55,463 nucleotides of DNA from Thauera aminoaromatica S2 (GCF_000310185.1 NZ_AMXD01000009.1:1-55463); one strand, 5' to 3'; shown: positions 19,037 through 28,051, counted from the first letter of the stretch. The notes: a model not told the origin generated them from the sequence alone. Translations and numbers: made by a program.

Positions 19037-19456
19037 GGTGGGGCCTCGGGTTGCTGGCAAAGCCGGGATTATAGGGGAGGGCGCGGCAACGCGCTGAGCT
19101 CCTCCCGTGACAGCACCGTGTGGGACACGGACCGGCGTCTTCGACCGCAGCGGCGCCCATCTCGCGAGGATGGCGTAGCGCGGGGAAGCGCACGAACGCG
19201 TACCCAATAAACGTATTGCTGTCCGGTTCGCAAGCTGCAATGCTAGGGCCGAACGCGTTCCCGCATCTCGTCGAGCAAGCGCAAGGCCTACCGCGGCGGG
19301 GCGGGCGGCTCGTTCCGACGAGTACGGGGGGCGGTGGGCGTCCTGGGGGGGCGACTGGGCATGCCGCAGGGTTCCGTGCAAGCCAGCAGATTTGCGGGCT
19401 AAAACACGTTGGGCCTTTCCTTTCGGTTGGAGGCGGTCATTATTTGAACACTCGTT
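19037..19456. other. intergenic region upstream of purC, no gene recognised
   Basis: About 420 bp. It must hold the purC promoter on the minus strand, but I could not pick convincing hexamers. Several short open frames cross it, none with protein-like composition or similarity I recognise. GC content drops toward 19440. Confidence 0.4.
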
Positions 19457-19726
19457 TTGTTCCTCACTGGCCTATTCCCGGTTCTCGTTTTCGGCCAAGT
19501 GCCATTCCCCGAGTTGCCGCAGCCGATAGCGGGCTATTCTTTTGAGGACAAGGACTGGAACGTCGAAGCGCCAACGACACCAAGGAGTGGTCGCCCTCAT
19601 GCTCCCACGCCAACGTCCATTCCTGGCGCGCGGGTGATAAGGACACTTCAACTCAAGGCGCTTCTTGATGCAAGCAACAAGGTTGTGGTGGTTGATGTGC
19701 TGGATGCGAAGACCAGAATGGAGCGA
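19457..19726 (+). pseudogene. rhodanese-like ORF remnant (CXXCW-motif protein type)
   Basis: The frame, opening at a TTG, reads as a signal-peptide-like hydrophobic stretch ([17 protein letters not shown]), then GYSFEDKDWNVEAPTTP, then PGARVIRTLQLKALLDASNKVVVVDVLDAKTR. The last part resembles the N-terminal half of the rhodanese-like domain in proteins annotated as PQQ-dependent catabolism-associated CXXCW motif proteins. Similarity ends at about 19726, before any CXXCW motif or active-site Cys, and the rest of the frame looks non-coding. GC is lower than in the neighbours. I call it a decayed fragment with low confidence. Confidence 0.35.
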
Positions 19727-19923
19727 GCCCGAGAGTGTCAGCTGGTAGCCGGCCAGGTTCAATTGGAAACGCATTGGTCACGGCTCATGCCGTTCCGCCA
19801 GCGCCGACATTTGCTTGGTCCCATCCATCCGCCAAACTGCGGGTGCATTCCCGGCCGCATCAGTCGGCGTCGATGCAGAAGGAGCGCTGGAATCATCAAA
19901 CGCCAGAAACAGGGAGCTTCGCC

Positions 19924-20469
19924 ATGGCAGGTTTCGACATCAGGAACGATACGATCTGGCCGCTGGAGATCTCGCTCGGAATGCTGAGTCCGCTGTACTG
20001 GGGCTTGACCGAGCCCGCCCAGACCTTCTCCAGAAGCACGGGCGCGGTCTGGTTCACCATTCAGGCCACGGTGGCGCTGGACCACAAGGAGCACATCACG
20101 ACGGCCGGGGCGGTCTTCGATGTCTTCAAGAACATCCTCTTCCCGCAGGTGATGCTCGGCAATTGGCTCATCAATGGCGAAATGCTCGCCGGATCGCATG
20201 GCATCACCGAGGACGTGGCCCAGGCCCTGGGCGCAAAGCGGCCGATCACGATCAAGGGCCGGCCGCTCGACGAGATGTCGACCGAAGATGCGATCGCGGG
20301 TTTGCAGGGAATCTTCACCCATGACAGGTCGCGCGTCTCGAAGGCGGGATGCTATGCGGGCTGGAGCGGGCACAAGCAGTACGTCGTCAGCGGCGGGCCG
20401 ACGCTGCAGGTCAGGGCTGGCGGTGTGGAACTTGTGTCGGGTACGCCGCTGTCCATCGTGAAGCTGTAG
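19924..20469 (+). CDS. hypothetical protein, 181 residues
   Basis: I do not recognise the family. The protein begins MAGFDIRNDTIWPLEISLGMLSPLYWG and looks soluble and beta-rich (AVWFTIQATVALDHKEHIT, QYVVSGGPTLQVRAGGVELVSG), with a short helical middle (TEDAIAGLQGIF) and no signal peptide. GGGAG lies 7 bases before the ATG, which fixes the start; the frame is open upstream but that part is not protein-like. Composition is less GC-rich upstream than in adjacent genes. It lies 455 bp from the nearest clear promoter-side neighbour and converges with the dioxygenase gene. It could be an acquired gene. Confidence 0.7.
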   Translation: MAGFDIRNDTIWPLEISLGMLSPLYWGLTEPAQTFSRSTGAVWFTIQATVALDHKEHITTAGAVFDVFKNILFPQVMLGNWLINGEMLAGSHGITEDVAQALGAKRPITIKGRPLDEMSTEDAIAGLQGIFTHDRSRVSKAGCYAGWSGHKQYVVSGGPTLQVRAGGVELVSGTPLSIVKL

Positions 20470-20584
20470 GCGCGCCGAGACCTTGGCACCGGACCGCGAC
20501 GTCGTCACGGTGAATGTCGCGTGTGCTCGTAGCACGAGGACGAAAGACCGCGAACGGCCCGGCCTGCGGGTCTCCCGGAGAGCC

Positions 20585-21247
20585 TCAGGCCGTGCTCGCC
20601 TCGAACAGTCCCGCCAGCGCCGGCGCCAGCACGAAGTCGAACTCCGCCGCCAGCGTGGCGATAGGATCGTCCGCCGCGACGAAGTCCGCCAGCAGCAGCG
20701 GGCGCAGCGCCTCGGGCACGCGCATGAAGAGGCCGTCGCGCTGGTTGAGCGGTTCGCCGGCGACATAGATCTGGGTGACGAAGGGACGCCCGCCTTCCTG
20801 GAACACCGCGGCGTGGATGTGCGGCGTGCGGCCGGGATAGGGCACCGGGCGGATGGTGCGGAAGCGGTAGCGCCCGTCGGCGTCGGTGACGGTGTGGCCG
20901 AAGCCCTGGAAGTCCGGGTCCTCCTCCACTTCGGCGCGATCGCGCGGGTGGCGGTAGCGGCCGTTGGCGTCGCATTGCCAGATCTCCACGCGCAGGCCGG
21001 CCAGCGGGCGGCCGTCGAGGTCGAGCACGCGGCCCGACAGGTCGGCGATCTGCCCGGCGGCACGACCGCTGCGGCCTTCGACCCGGGTGAGGTCGTTGTC
21101 CTTGTGCAGCGGCGGGGTGACCGGGTAGAAGGGGCCGGGCATCTGGCTCGGCGTCAGCACGCGCTGCGCCGCGGCGAGCGGCGCGGAGAGCAGGGTGGCG
21201 CTGCCGCCGAGGACGAGGCGGCGGCGGAGTCCGGAATGGTGCGACAT
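20585..21247 (-). CDS. intradiol ring-cleavage dioxygenase family protein with Tat-like signal
   Basis: Related to the beta chain of protocatechuate 3,4-dioxygenase, non-haem Fe(III) enzymes that open catechol-type rings. The 220-residue product has a twin-arginine-type leader (GLRRRLVLGGSATLLSAPLAAAQ), then MPGPFYPV. All four expected iron ligands appear: Tyr in DANGRYRHP, Tyr in PVPYPGR, and the two His of PHIH. There is no partner alpha chain or pca gene nearby, so the substrate is unknown and export is predicted. The ATG at 21247 is preferred (GGAG 8 bases upstream) over one eight codons earlier. Divergent to the Acg-type oxidoreductase. Confidence 0.85.
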   Translation of the reverse strand: MSHHSGLRRRLVLGGSATLLSAPLAAAQRVLTPSQMPGPFYPVTPPLHKDNDLTRVEGRSGRAAGQIADLSGRVLDLDGRPLAGLRVEIWQCDANGRYRHPRDRAEVEEDPDFQGFGHTVTDADGRYRFRTIRPVPYPGRTPHIHAAVFQEGGRPFVTQIYVAGEPLNQRDGLFMRVPEALRPLLLADFVAADDPIATLAAEFDFVLAPALAGLFEASTA

Positions 21248-21432
21248 GCTTGCGGCTCCGGCTGTGGACATGCCGTGAAGACCGTCGCGGTGGGGCGCGG
21301 TTCCGCGCGTGCCCGGACGCGCGCGTCGGGCTTGGCGGGCGGTGGGGGCGCAGGCGGCGCAGGCGGTCTCGCGCCTGCCCGCAGGCGCGTCCAGACTGCC
21401 TTGGAGATTGGGTGGTCGGACGGAGGCGGGGC

Positions 21433-22539
21433 ATGGAGCGAAGACGGTTCATCGGCGCCGCGGCGCTGGCCGGGCTGGGGGTGGTGGGCGGGGCCGGCGT
21501 CCTTTCCCATCGGCAGAGCGTGGCGGTCTACGAGGCAGCAGCGGGTACGACGTGGCGCCATGGCGAGCCGGCGCAGCGGGACACGCGTGCGGCACTGCGC
21601 GAGCTCGTGCGCTACGCCACCCTTGCGCCGTCCAGCCACAACACGCAGTGCTGGAAGTTCGCGCTGGCGGAGCGGTCGGTTTCCATTCTCCCCGACTACT
21701 CGCGGCGCTGCCCGGTGGTGGATCCCGACGATCACCACCTCTTCGTCAGCCTGGGCTGCGCTGCCGAGAACATCGTGCAGGCGGCGCCGGCGATGGGCTT
21801 CCACTGCGAGGCCGCCTTCGACGGGGAGGCCGCCGAGGTCCTGAACTGCGCGCTGGCGCCCGCGCCGAGCCGACGAACCGCCCTGTTCGAGGCCATTCCG
21901 CAGCGTCAATCGACCCGCGGCGAGTTCGACTCGCGGCCGCTTTCGAACGAGGAGCTGCGGCGGCTCGAGGCGGCCGGCTCGGGCAGGGGCGTGAGCGTGC
22001 GCCTGCTCACCGGGGCGCAGGCGTTGGAACGCGTCCTGGAGTTCGTCGTCGCCGGGAACACGGCGCAGATGCGGGACCCGGCGTTCGTGCGCGAGCTGAA
22101 GGCGTGGATCCGCTTCAACGGCAGCGATGCGGCGCGCACCGGCGACGGCCTGTTCGCAGGGGCGTCCGGAAATCCCGCGGCCCCCGCCTGGCTGGGCGGC
22201 CTGCTGTTCGATGCCTTCTTCACCGCGGCGGCCGAGAACGACAAGTACGCGCGGCAGATCCGCAGTGCTGCGGGGATCGCGGTGTTCGTCTCGGAGCGCG
22301 ACGATCGCGCGCACTGGATCGAGGCGGGGCGTTGCTTCCAGCGCTTTGCGCTGCAGGCGACCGCGATCGGCGTCCGCACGGCGCATCTCAACCAGCCGGT
22401 CGAGCTCGCCACGCTGCGCCCCGCCTTTGCCGCCGACCTGGGCATCACGAACGGCCGGCCGGATCTGGTGATCCGTTTCGGCAGGGGGCCGGCGATGCCC
22501 CGATCCCTGCGCCGTCCGCTCGACGCCGTGCTGCTGTGA
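21433..22539 (+). CDS. Acg-type nitroreductase-family protein with Tat signal
   Basis: A 368-residue protein with a twin-arginine leader (MERRRFIGAAALAGLGVVGGAGV). It is then similar to the Acg/nitroreductase-like FMN-binding family: LVRYATLAPSSHNTQCWKFAL near the start (the flavin-binding segment), RQSTRGEFDSRPL in the middle, and GRCFQRFALQATAIGVRTAHLNQPVE near the end. Family members are linked to anaerobic or redox stress, but the substrate is unknown. The ATG at 21433 is supported by the Tat motif; the open frame begins earlier. It shares a 185-bp divergent promoter region with the dioxygenase. Confidence 0.8.
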   Translation: MERRRFIGAAALAGLGVVGGAGVLSHRQSVAVYEAAAGTTWRHGEPAQRDTRAALRELVRYATLAPSSHNTQCWKFALAERSVSILPDYSRRCPVVDPDDHHLFVSLGCAAENIVQAAPAMGFHCEAAFDGEAAEVLNCALAPAPSRRTALFEAIPQRQSTRGEFDSRPLSNEELRRLEAAGSGRGVSVRLLTGAQALERVLEFVVAGNTAQMRDPAFVRELKAWIRFNGSDAARTGDGLFAGASGNPAAPAWLGGLLFDAFFTAAAENDKYARQIRSAAGIAVFVSERDDRAHWIEAGRCFQRFALQATAIGVRTAHLNQPVELATLRPAFAADLGITNGRPDLVIRFGRGPAMPRSLRRPLDAVLL

Positions 22540-22564
22540 GGGGCGGCGCCCGCCGCCGGCCACC

Positions 22565-23866
22565 TCAAGGGTGGGCCTGGCCGTCCTCTTCCGTGCCCAG
22601 CAGCTTGCGCATCCGCCGCAGCCCCATGAAGACGATGCCGGCGATGACCGGGATCGACACCGCGGTGAGCACCTCCGGCGTCAGCGGCTCGATCAGGTGC
22701 TTTGCGCCCTTGGCGACGTAGTTCACCAGCTGCGAGGCGTAGTAGGTGATCGCCACCACCGACAGCCCTTCCACGGTCTCCTGAAGGTGGAGCTGGATCT
22801 TGGCGCGGCGGTTCATCTGCGCGAGCAGCTCCTGGTTCTGGCGCTCGATCTCGATGTCGACGCGGGTGCGCAGCAGCTGCGAGTTGCGTGCGATGCGGCC
22901 GGAGAGGTCGTCCTGGCGGCGCGCGATCGAGGCACAGGTGTCGATCGCGGGGACGAGGCGGCGGTCCATGAACTCGCCGATCGGGGAGAAGCCGGGCAGG
23001 CGCTGTTCGCGCAGGTCGTCGATGCGCTGGCGCACCAGGCGGTAGTAGGCCGCGGCGGCGCCGAAGCGGAAGGTGGTGCGCGCCACCGAGCGCTCGACCT
23101 CGGCGGCCAGGCGCGACAGGCGGGCGAGCACCGCGCGGTCGTCCTCGGCGCTGCGCGACCGGCCCATGCCGTCCATGAGGTCGGCGAGCTCGTCCTCGGC
23201 GCGCGAGACCAGGCGGCCGGTGTCCTTGGCCACCGGGAAGGCGAGCAGCGCCATGACGCGGTAGGTCTCGATCTCGACCAGGCGCTGGGCGATGCGGCCG
23301 GCCTGGCGCGGGGTGAAGCCCTTGTCGAGCAGCAGGAAGTGCGAGAAGCCGTCGTGCAGGTGGAAGTCGGTGAGCACCCAGCCGGCGCCGTCCGAGACGC
23401 CGGAGGCGACCAGCGCCTGGCCGTGGCGTGACTGCTGGTGCAGCACCGTCTCCAGCGGCACCTCGCCGACGTCGCGCAGCTCGATGTGGGTGGCGGCGAT
23501 CAGCAGGCCGGGGATGGCCTTGCGCCACGCCGCGGGCACGTGCAGCAGGGCGTAGTCGTCGGGGCTGTCGTCGGGCTCGATGCGGCGGAAGAAGCAGTAG
23601 CTGGAGAACTCGTTGTGGCGCTCCCACTTCAGCCGGAAACCCTCGGCCTCGAGCAGCACGTGGCCCGAGTCGATGTCCGGCGCGGGCTGGCCGAGCTGCC
23701 CGGCCAGCGCCGCGAGGTGGTCCGCCTCGCGCCCGGCGCTGCCTTCGTGGTGCAGGAAGGCGAGGTAGGTGACGAATTCCGGGGTGTCCAGCGGCACCGG
23801 CGGGCGCGCGTGCACCTCGTCGCTGAGCGTCTGGCGCAGGGGGTGCTGTTCGAAGAGGGAGGACAT
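22565..23866 (-). CDS. DUF3422 family membrane-anchored protein
   Basis: A 433-residue protein of the DUF3422 family, common in betaproteobacteria. It begins SSLFEQHPLRQTLSDEVHARPPVPL, a family signature. A central part rich in charged helices follows, with likely coiled coil (RTRVDIEIERQNQELLAQMNRRAKIQLHLQ). Two C-terminal membrane helices are at VVAITYYASQLVNYVAKG and VLTAVSIPVIAGIVFMGLRRM, resembling the topology of CorA-like tails. Function is unknown. The ATG at 23866 has GGAGG-like context and marks the start of similarity. It lies downstream of fba, separated by a 46-bp palindrome. Confidence 0.85.
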   Translation of the reverse strand: MSSLFEQHPLRQTLSDEVHARPPVPLDTPEFVTYLAFLHHEGSAGREADHLAALAGQLGQPAPDIDSGHVLLEAEGFRLKWERHNEFSSYCFFRRIEPDDSPDDYALLHVPAAWRKAIPGLLIAATHIELRDVGEVPLETVLHQQSRHGQALVASGVSDGAGWVLTDFHLHDGFSHFLLLDKGFTPRQAGRIAQRLVEIETYRVMALLAFPVAKDTGRLVSRAEDELADLMDGMGRSRSAEDDRAVLARLSRLAAEVERSVARTTFRFGAAAAYYRLVRQRIDDLREQRLPGFSPIGEFMDRRLVPAIDTCASIARRQDDLSGRIARNSQLLRTRVDIEIERQNQELLAQMNRRAKIQLHLQETVEGLSVVAITYYASQLVNYVAKGAKHLIEPLTPEVLTAVSIPVIAGIVFMGLRRMRKLLGTEEDGQAHP

Positions 23867-23936
23867 GGTGGCTCGCAGAGCAGTCGGCGGCGGGTTGGAT
23901 GAGGGCGACGCGATCGAAGACAATGGATCCACGGCC

Positions 23937-23982
23937 GCTTGAAGCGACGACCGCGCCAGCTGGCGCGGTCGTCGCTTCAAGC
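23937..23982. repeat. perfect 46-bp palindrome between fba and DUF3422 gene
   Basis: 21 bp (GCTTGAAGCGACGACCGCGCC) pair perfectly with 23962-23982 around AGCT, which is itself palindromic, so the full 46 bp equal their own reverse complement. It starts 18 bp after the fba stop. No T run follows on either strand, so it may be a factor-dependent terminator, an RNA-processing hairpin or a mobile repeat. Confidence 0.9.
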
Positions 23983-23999
23983 ATGTGCTCCGCGCTGGT

Positions 24000-25064
24000 T
24001 CAGCGCACGATCTGGCTCAGCTCGCCGGCCTTGTAACGCGCCGCGATCTTGTCGAGCGCGACGGGCTTGATCTTCGAGGCCATGCCGGCGCAGCCGAAGG
24101 CTTCGTAGCGCGCCTTGCAGACCAGCTTGGCGGCCTCGCGCGCGGGCTTGTTGTACTCGCGCGGGTCGAACTTCGACGGGTTCTCGAACATGAACTTGCG
24201 GATCGCCCCGGTCATGGCGAGGCGGATGTCGGTGTCGATGTTGATCTTGCGCACGCCGTACTTGATGCCCTGGACGATCTCCTCGACCGGCACGCCGTAG
24301 GTCTCCTTCATGTCGCCGCCGTACTGGCGGATGATCTCGAGGAGCTCCTGCGGCACCGAGGAGGAGCCGTGCATCACCAGATGGGTGTTGGGGATGCGGG
24401 CATGGATGGCCTTGACGCGCTCGATGGCGAGGATGTCGCCGGTGGGCTTGCGGGTGAACTTGTAGGCGCCGTGGCTGGTGCCGATGGCGATGGCGAGCGC
24501 GTCGCAGTCGGTCTGCTTGACGAAGTCGGCGGCCTGGTCGGGGTCGGTGAGCATCTGGCTGTGGTCGAGCGTGCCCTCGGCGCCGACGCCGTCTTCCTCG
24601 CCGGCCTGACCGGTCTCGAGCGAGCCGAGGCAGCCAAGCTCGGCCTCGACGCTGACGCCGATCGCGTGCGAGAACTTGACCACCTCGCGGGTGACGGCGA
24701 CGTTGTATTCGTAGGAGGAGGGCGTCTTGCCGTCTTCCAGCAGCGACCCGTCCATCATCACGCTCGAGAAGCCCGAGCGGATCGCACCCATGCAGATCGC
24801 CGGCGACTGGCCGTGATCCTGGTGCATGACGACCGGGATGTGCGGATAGGCCTCGATCGCGGCATCGATGAGGTGGCGCAGGAAGGCTTCGCCCGCGTAT
24901 TTGCGCGCGCCGGCCGAGGCCTGCATGATCACCGGGGCGTCGCACTCGGCGGCCGCTTCCATGATCGCCTGCACCTGTTCGAGGTTGTTCACGTTGAAGG
25001 CGGGCAGGCCATAGCTGTGTTCGGCGGCGTGGTCGAGCAGCTGGCGCATGGAAACGAGGGGCAT
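24000..25064 (-). CDS. fba: class II fructose-bisphosphate aldolase
   Basis: The enzyme joins dihydroxyacetone phosphate and glyceraldehyde 3-phosphate, and in the Calvin cycle also makes sedoheptulose bisphosphate. The 354-residue protein carries the zinc-binding segments [18 protein letters not shown] and [10 protein letters not shown] and the SVMMDGS loop. It is of the longer class II type (CbbA-like) found beside pgk and pyk in betaproteobacteria. It follows pyk after 107 bp containing a hairpin with T run at 25078-25101. Confidence 0.95.
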   Translation of the reverse strand: MPLVSMRQLLDHAAEHSYGLPAFNVNNLEQVQAIMEAAAECDAPVIMQASAGARKYAGEAFLRHLIDAAIEAYPHIPVVMHQDHGQSPAICMGAIRSGFSSVMMDGSLLEDGKTPSSYEYNVAVTREVVKFSHAIGVSVEAELGCLGSLETGQAGEEDGVGAEGTLDHSQMLTDPDQAADFVKQTDCDALAIAIGTSHGAYKFTRKPTGDILAIERVKAIHARIPNTHLVMHGSSSVPQELLEIIRQYGGDMKETYGVPVEEIVQGIKYGVRKINIDTDIRLAMTGAIRKFMFENPSKFDPREYNKPAREAAKLVCKARYEAFGCAGMASKIKPVALDKIAARYKAGELSQIVR

Positions 25065-25077
25065 GGAATCTCTCCGG

Positions 25078-25101
25078 AAAAGGCCGCCGGGCGGGGCGGC
25101 C
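25078..25101 (-). terminator. hairpin with T tract between pyk and fba
   Basis: On the minus strand GGCCGCC (25101-25095) and GGCGGCC (25088-25082) form a 7-bp stem, followed by TTTT (25081-25078) and directly by the fba ribosome site (CCGGAGAG). It may terminate part of the pyk transcript before fba. Confidence 0.6.
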
Positions 25102-25171
25102 GGACGATCGAAAGTTCTATTTTAGCGTGTGCGCGGGGACGCTGACCGTGTCTCCCGTCGCGGACGGGTAT

Positions 25172-26626
25172 TCAGACGGGGTCGTCGAGCGTGCCGGGGC
25201 GGTGGTGTTCGCCCACGCGCACGATCTTGAGCGTGTTGGTGCCACCCGCGCTGCCGATCGGCTCGCCGATGGTGAGCACGATGAGGTCGCCGTAATCGAC
25301 CACGCCCTGCTCGAGCAGGACCTGCTCCGCCTCCCACAGCAGCACGTCGCGGTCCTGGTGGGTCTGGCTCATCAGCAGCGGATGGACCTCGCGGTAGAGC
25401 GTCATCTGGTTGCGCGCCGAGACCTCGGGGGTGAGCGCGTAGATCGGCACGCCGGCGATCAGGCGGCTCATCCACAGCGCGGTCGAGCCGGTCTGGGTGA
25501 GCGAGGCGATCGCCTTGACCTTGAGATGGTAGGCGGTCCAGATTGCCGCCATCGCGATCGACTGGTCGATGCGGGTGAACACGCGGTCGAGCATCTCGCG
25601 GTCGAGCCCGGTGTCGTAGGACTTCTCCGCCTCCAGGCAGACCCGGCTCATGGCCTCGACCACCTCCACCGGGTACTTGCCGGCGGCGGTCTCGGCCGAC
25701 AGCATCACCGCGTCGGTGCCGTCGAGCACCGCGTTGGCCACGTCCGAGACCTCGGCGCGGGTGGGCACCGGGCTGGTGATCATGGATTCCATCATCTGCG
25801 TGGCGGTGATGGTGAGCTTGTTGCGGTCGCGCGCGGCGCGGATCATCTTCTTCTGCAGCGCCGGCACCGCGGCGTCGCCCACCTCCACCGCGAGGTCGCC
25901 GCGCGCCACCATGATCCCGTCGGAGGCGTCGAGGATCTCGTCGAGGTTGGCCACCGCCTCGGTGCGCTCGATCTTGGCGATCAGCAGCGCCGAACAGCCG
26001 GCGGCGCGCATGAGCTGGCGCGCCATGTACATGTCGGCCGCGCTCTTGGGGAAGGACACCGCGACGAAGTCCACGCCGATCAGCGCGGCGGTGCGGATGT
26101 CGTCCATGTCCTTGGCGGTGAGCGCGGGCGCGGTGAGCCCGCCGCCCTGGCGGTTGATGCCCTTGTTGTTGGACAGCTCGCCGCCCACCTTCACCGTGGT
26201 GTGGATCTCGTGGCCGAGCACGCGCTGCACGGTGAGCTTGAGGCGGCCGTCGTCGAGCAGCAGCACGTCGCCCGGCTTCACGTCCTTGGGCAGGTCCTTG
26301 TAGTCGAGGCCGACGCGCTGGACGTTGCCGAGCTCGCAGCGGGCGTCGAGGATGAAGGGCGCGTCGCGGGTCAGCGTCACGCGGCCTTCCTCGAACTTGC
26401 CGACGCGGATCTTGGGGCCCTGCAGGTCGGCGAGGATGCCGATCGGGCGGCCGGCGCGCGCGGAGGCGTCGCGGATGGTCTCGGCGCGGGCGACGTGGTC
26501 CTCGGGCTTGCCATGGGAGAAGTTCATCCGCACCACGTCGAGGCCGGCGTGCACCATGCGCTCGAGGGTGAGGAGGTCGGACGAGGCGGGGCCGAGGGTG
26601 GCGACGATCTTGGTGTGGCGGGACAT
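25172..26626 (-). CDS. pyk: pyruvate kinase
   Basis: Converts phosphoenolpyruvate and ADP to pyruvate and ATP. The 484-residue protein starts MSRHTKIVATLGPAS, then VVRMNFSHG, DLQGPKIRVG, the catalytic-Lys segment SALLIAKIERTEA and the signature DGIMVARGDLAVEVG, with the C-terminal regulatory domain ending near LKIVRVGEHH. It belongs to the tkt-gap-pgk-pyk-fba block, but here it is separated from pgk by about 5.3 kb with genes on the other strand. Confidence 0.95.
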   Translation of the reverse strand: MSRHTKIVATLGPASSDLLTLERMVHAGLDVVRMNFSHGKPEDHVARAETIRDASARAGRPIGILADLQGPKIRVGKFEEGRVTLTRDAPFILDARCELGNVQRVGLDYKDLPKDVKPGDVLLLDDGRLKLTVQRVLGHEIHTTVKVGGELSNNKGINRQGGGLTAPALTAKDMDDIRTAALIGVDFVAVSFPKSAADMYMARQLMRAAGCSALLIAKIERTEAVANLDEILDASDGIMVARGDLAVEVGDAAVPALQKKMIRAARDRNKLTITATQMMESMITSPVPTRAEVSDVANAVLDGTDAVMLSAETAAGKYPVEVVEAMSRVCLEAEKSYDTGLDREMLDRVFTRIDQSIAMAAIWTAYHLKVKAIASLTQTGSTALWMSRLIAGVPIYALTPEVSARNQMTLYREVHPLLMSQTHQDRDVLLWEAEQVLLEQGVVDYGDLIVLTIGEPIGSAGGTNTLKIVRVGEHHRPGTLDDPV

Positions 26627-26707
26627 CCGGGCTGCTCCGGTCGGTGGCGTGCCCGCATTCTAGCAGCGCGGCCGCGACGGCGACTTCGCGCGCACCGTAC
26701 GCGAGGC

Positions 26708-26735
26708 TTGCGGATCGGCCTGCATGGCATATATT
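26708..26735 (+). promoter_or_regulatory. candidate promoter of the GDSL esterase gene
   Basis: TTGCGG, 16-bp spacer, TATATT (5 of 6 to the -10 consensus). It lies about 70 bp before the ATG at 26804. Confidence 0.4.
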
Positions 26736-26803
26736 GGATGAAGTCTGTTCGCGGATGGCGCCCGGGTACCGGAGCCAGCCTCGCCACCCACTGGAGGAGC
26801 GTC

Positions 26804-27922
26804 ATGGCCCTACCCGGCAAACCGAGCCGTCGCACAGCCGCGATGGCGGTGTCGAGCGTCGTGTTGTGCATGCTGTCCGCAAGCGCGGCGGCCGTGCCGT
26901 CCAGCCTGTACGTGTTCGGCGACAGCCTCTCGGACAACGGCAACCTGTATGCCTGGACTTCGAATCCGTCGAATCCGGTGACCTTCGGCTTGCCGATCCC
27001 GGTGTCGCCCCCCTATGAGCAGGGAACCTTCACCAATGGCCCGGTATACGCGGAGCGCCTTTGGGACAGGCTCGGCCTTCCCGGGGAGCTCGCTCCGGCG
27101 GCGCTGCCGGGCGGCACGAACCATGCGGTAGGCGGGGCGCGCTCGCGCTACCACTCCTTCGATGTCGGCCCCGACGGCCTGCCGCCGCTCGTGTGGCCCG
27201 CCAACTTCGCGTCCTTCAGCCTGACCGGACAGTTCCAGGGCTACCGCGACGGGCTCGCCGGTGGCGCTGCGGACGCGTCGGCGCTGTATCTGGTCTGGGC
27301 CGGTGCGAACGACCTGCAGGACGTGCTCCGGCTCGCCCAGCTGAGCGGCCCCGCCGCGGCCGGTGCGCGGCTGGCCGAGGCGGTCGGCGATGTGGCCGGC
27401 GTGATCGGCGGGCTGGTCGGCCTGGGCGCGCGCCAGCTCCTCGTGCCCACGGTGCCGGACATCGGCGCGCTGCCGGTGGTGGCCGCCTTCGGTGCGCAGG
27501 CCCAGGGAATCGCCCGCCAGTACAGCATCGCGTTCAACCAGGCGATCGACCAGGCCTTGCAGTCCTTCGCCGGCATCCCCGCACTCGAGGTGCTGCGCTT
27601 CGATGCGTTCGGGCTGCTCGACGAGGTCGTCCGCGATCCCGCGGCGAACGGCTTCACCGACATCGACACGGCCTGCCTGCAGGGGCTGTACATCGCGCCG
27701 ACGCCCGGTGCGCCCGCGCCGACGATCTGCTCGAATCCGGACGAGCATCTGTTCTGGGACGTGGTGCATCCGTCGGCGGCCGCCCACGTGATCCTCGCGG
27801 ACGAGATGTACCGCGAGGTGCGCACCGCCTTCGTGCCCGAGCCCCCGCTGCCGGCGCTGCTCGTGGTGGGCGCGTTGTTCCTCGGCGTCTTTCGTCGCCT
27901 GCGGCTGACCAGGCCGCTGTAG
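26804..27922 (+). CDS. SGNH/GDSL esterase with PEP-CTERM sorting signal
   Basis: A 372-residue secreted hydrolase. The N-terminal signal peptide (AAMAVSSVVLCMLSASAAA) precedes the GDSL block YVFGDSLSDNG with the nucleophile Ser41. The GxND block reads VWAGANDLQDV, and the Asp-His block DVVHPSAAAH lies near the end. The C-terminus VPEPPLPALLVVGALFLGVFRRLR is a PEP-CTERM sorting signal: PEP motif, membrane helix, basic tail. It therefore probably passes through an exosortase to the cell surface or exopolysaccharide matrix; no exosortase is in this window. GGAGGAG lies 7 bases before the ATG. It sits, with frdCAB, inside the interrupted pgk-pyk block. Confidence 0.85.
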   Translation: MALPGKPSRRTAAMAVSSVVLCMLSASAAAVPSSLYVFGDSLSDNGNLYAWTSNPSNPVTFGLPIPVSPPYEQGTFTNGPVYAERLWDRLGLPGELAPAALPGGTNHAVGGARSRYHSFDVGPDGLPPLVWPANFASFSLTGQFQGYRDGLAGGAADASALYLVWAGANDLQDVLRLAQLSGPAAAGARLAEAVGDVAGVIGGLVGLGARQLLVPTVPDIGALPVVAAFGAQAQGIARQYSIAFNQAIDQALQSFAGIPALEVLRFDAFGLLDEVVRDPAANGFTDIDTACLQGLYIAPTPGAPAPTICSNPDEHLFWDVVHPSAAAHVILADEMYREVRTAFVPEPPLPALLVVGALFLGVFRRLRLTRPL

Positions 27923-28051
27923 ACGTCGGGAGCGCGCAGCTTCGTGCGCGGCGGCGCGCTTCGCCTTTCGGGCTGTTGCATTGCGGCAACGGGGGGCGTG
28001 ACTTAATCCACTGAATGAGACTTTGCGCGGCGTCGGGCGCGGCGATCTGGG

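Noticed and set aside
19037-19456. Small RNA or gene in the purC upstream region
   Set aside because: No promoter-terminator pair, conserved motif or coding pattern could be made out.
22540-22564. Terminator between the Acg-type gene and the DUF3422 gene
   Set aside because: The 25-bp gap is GC-rich and partly self-complementary, but there is no clean stem or T run.
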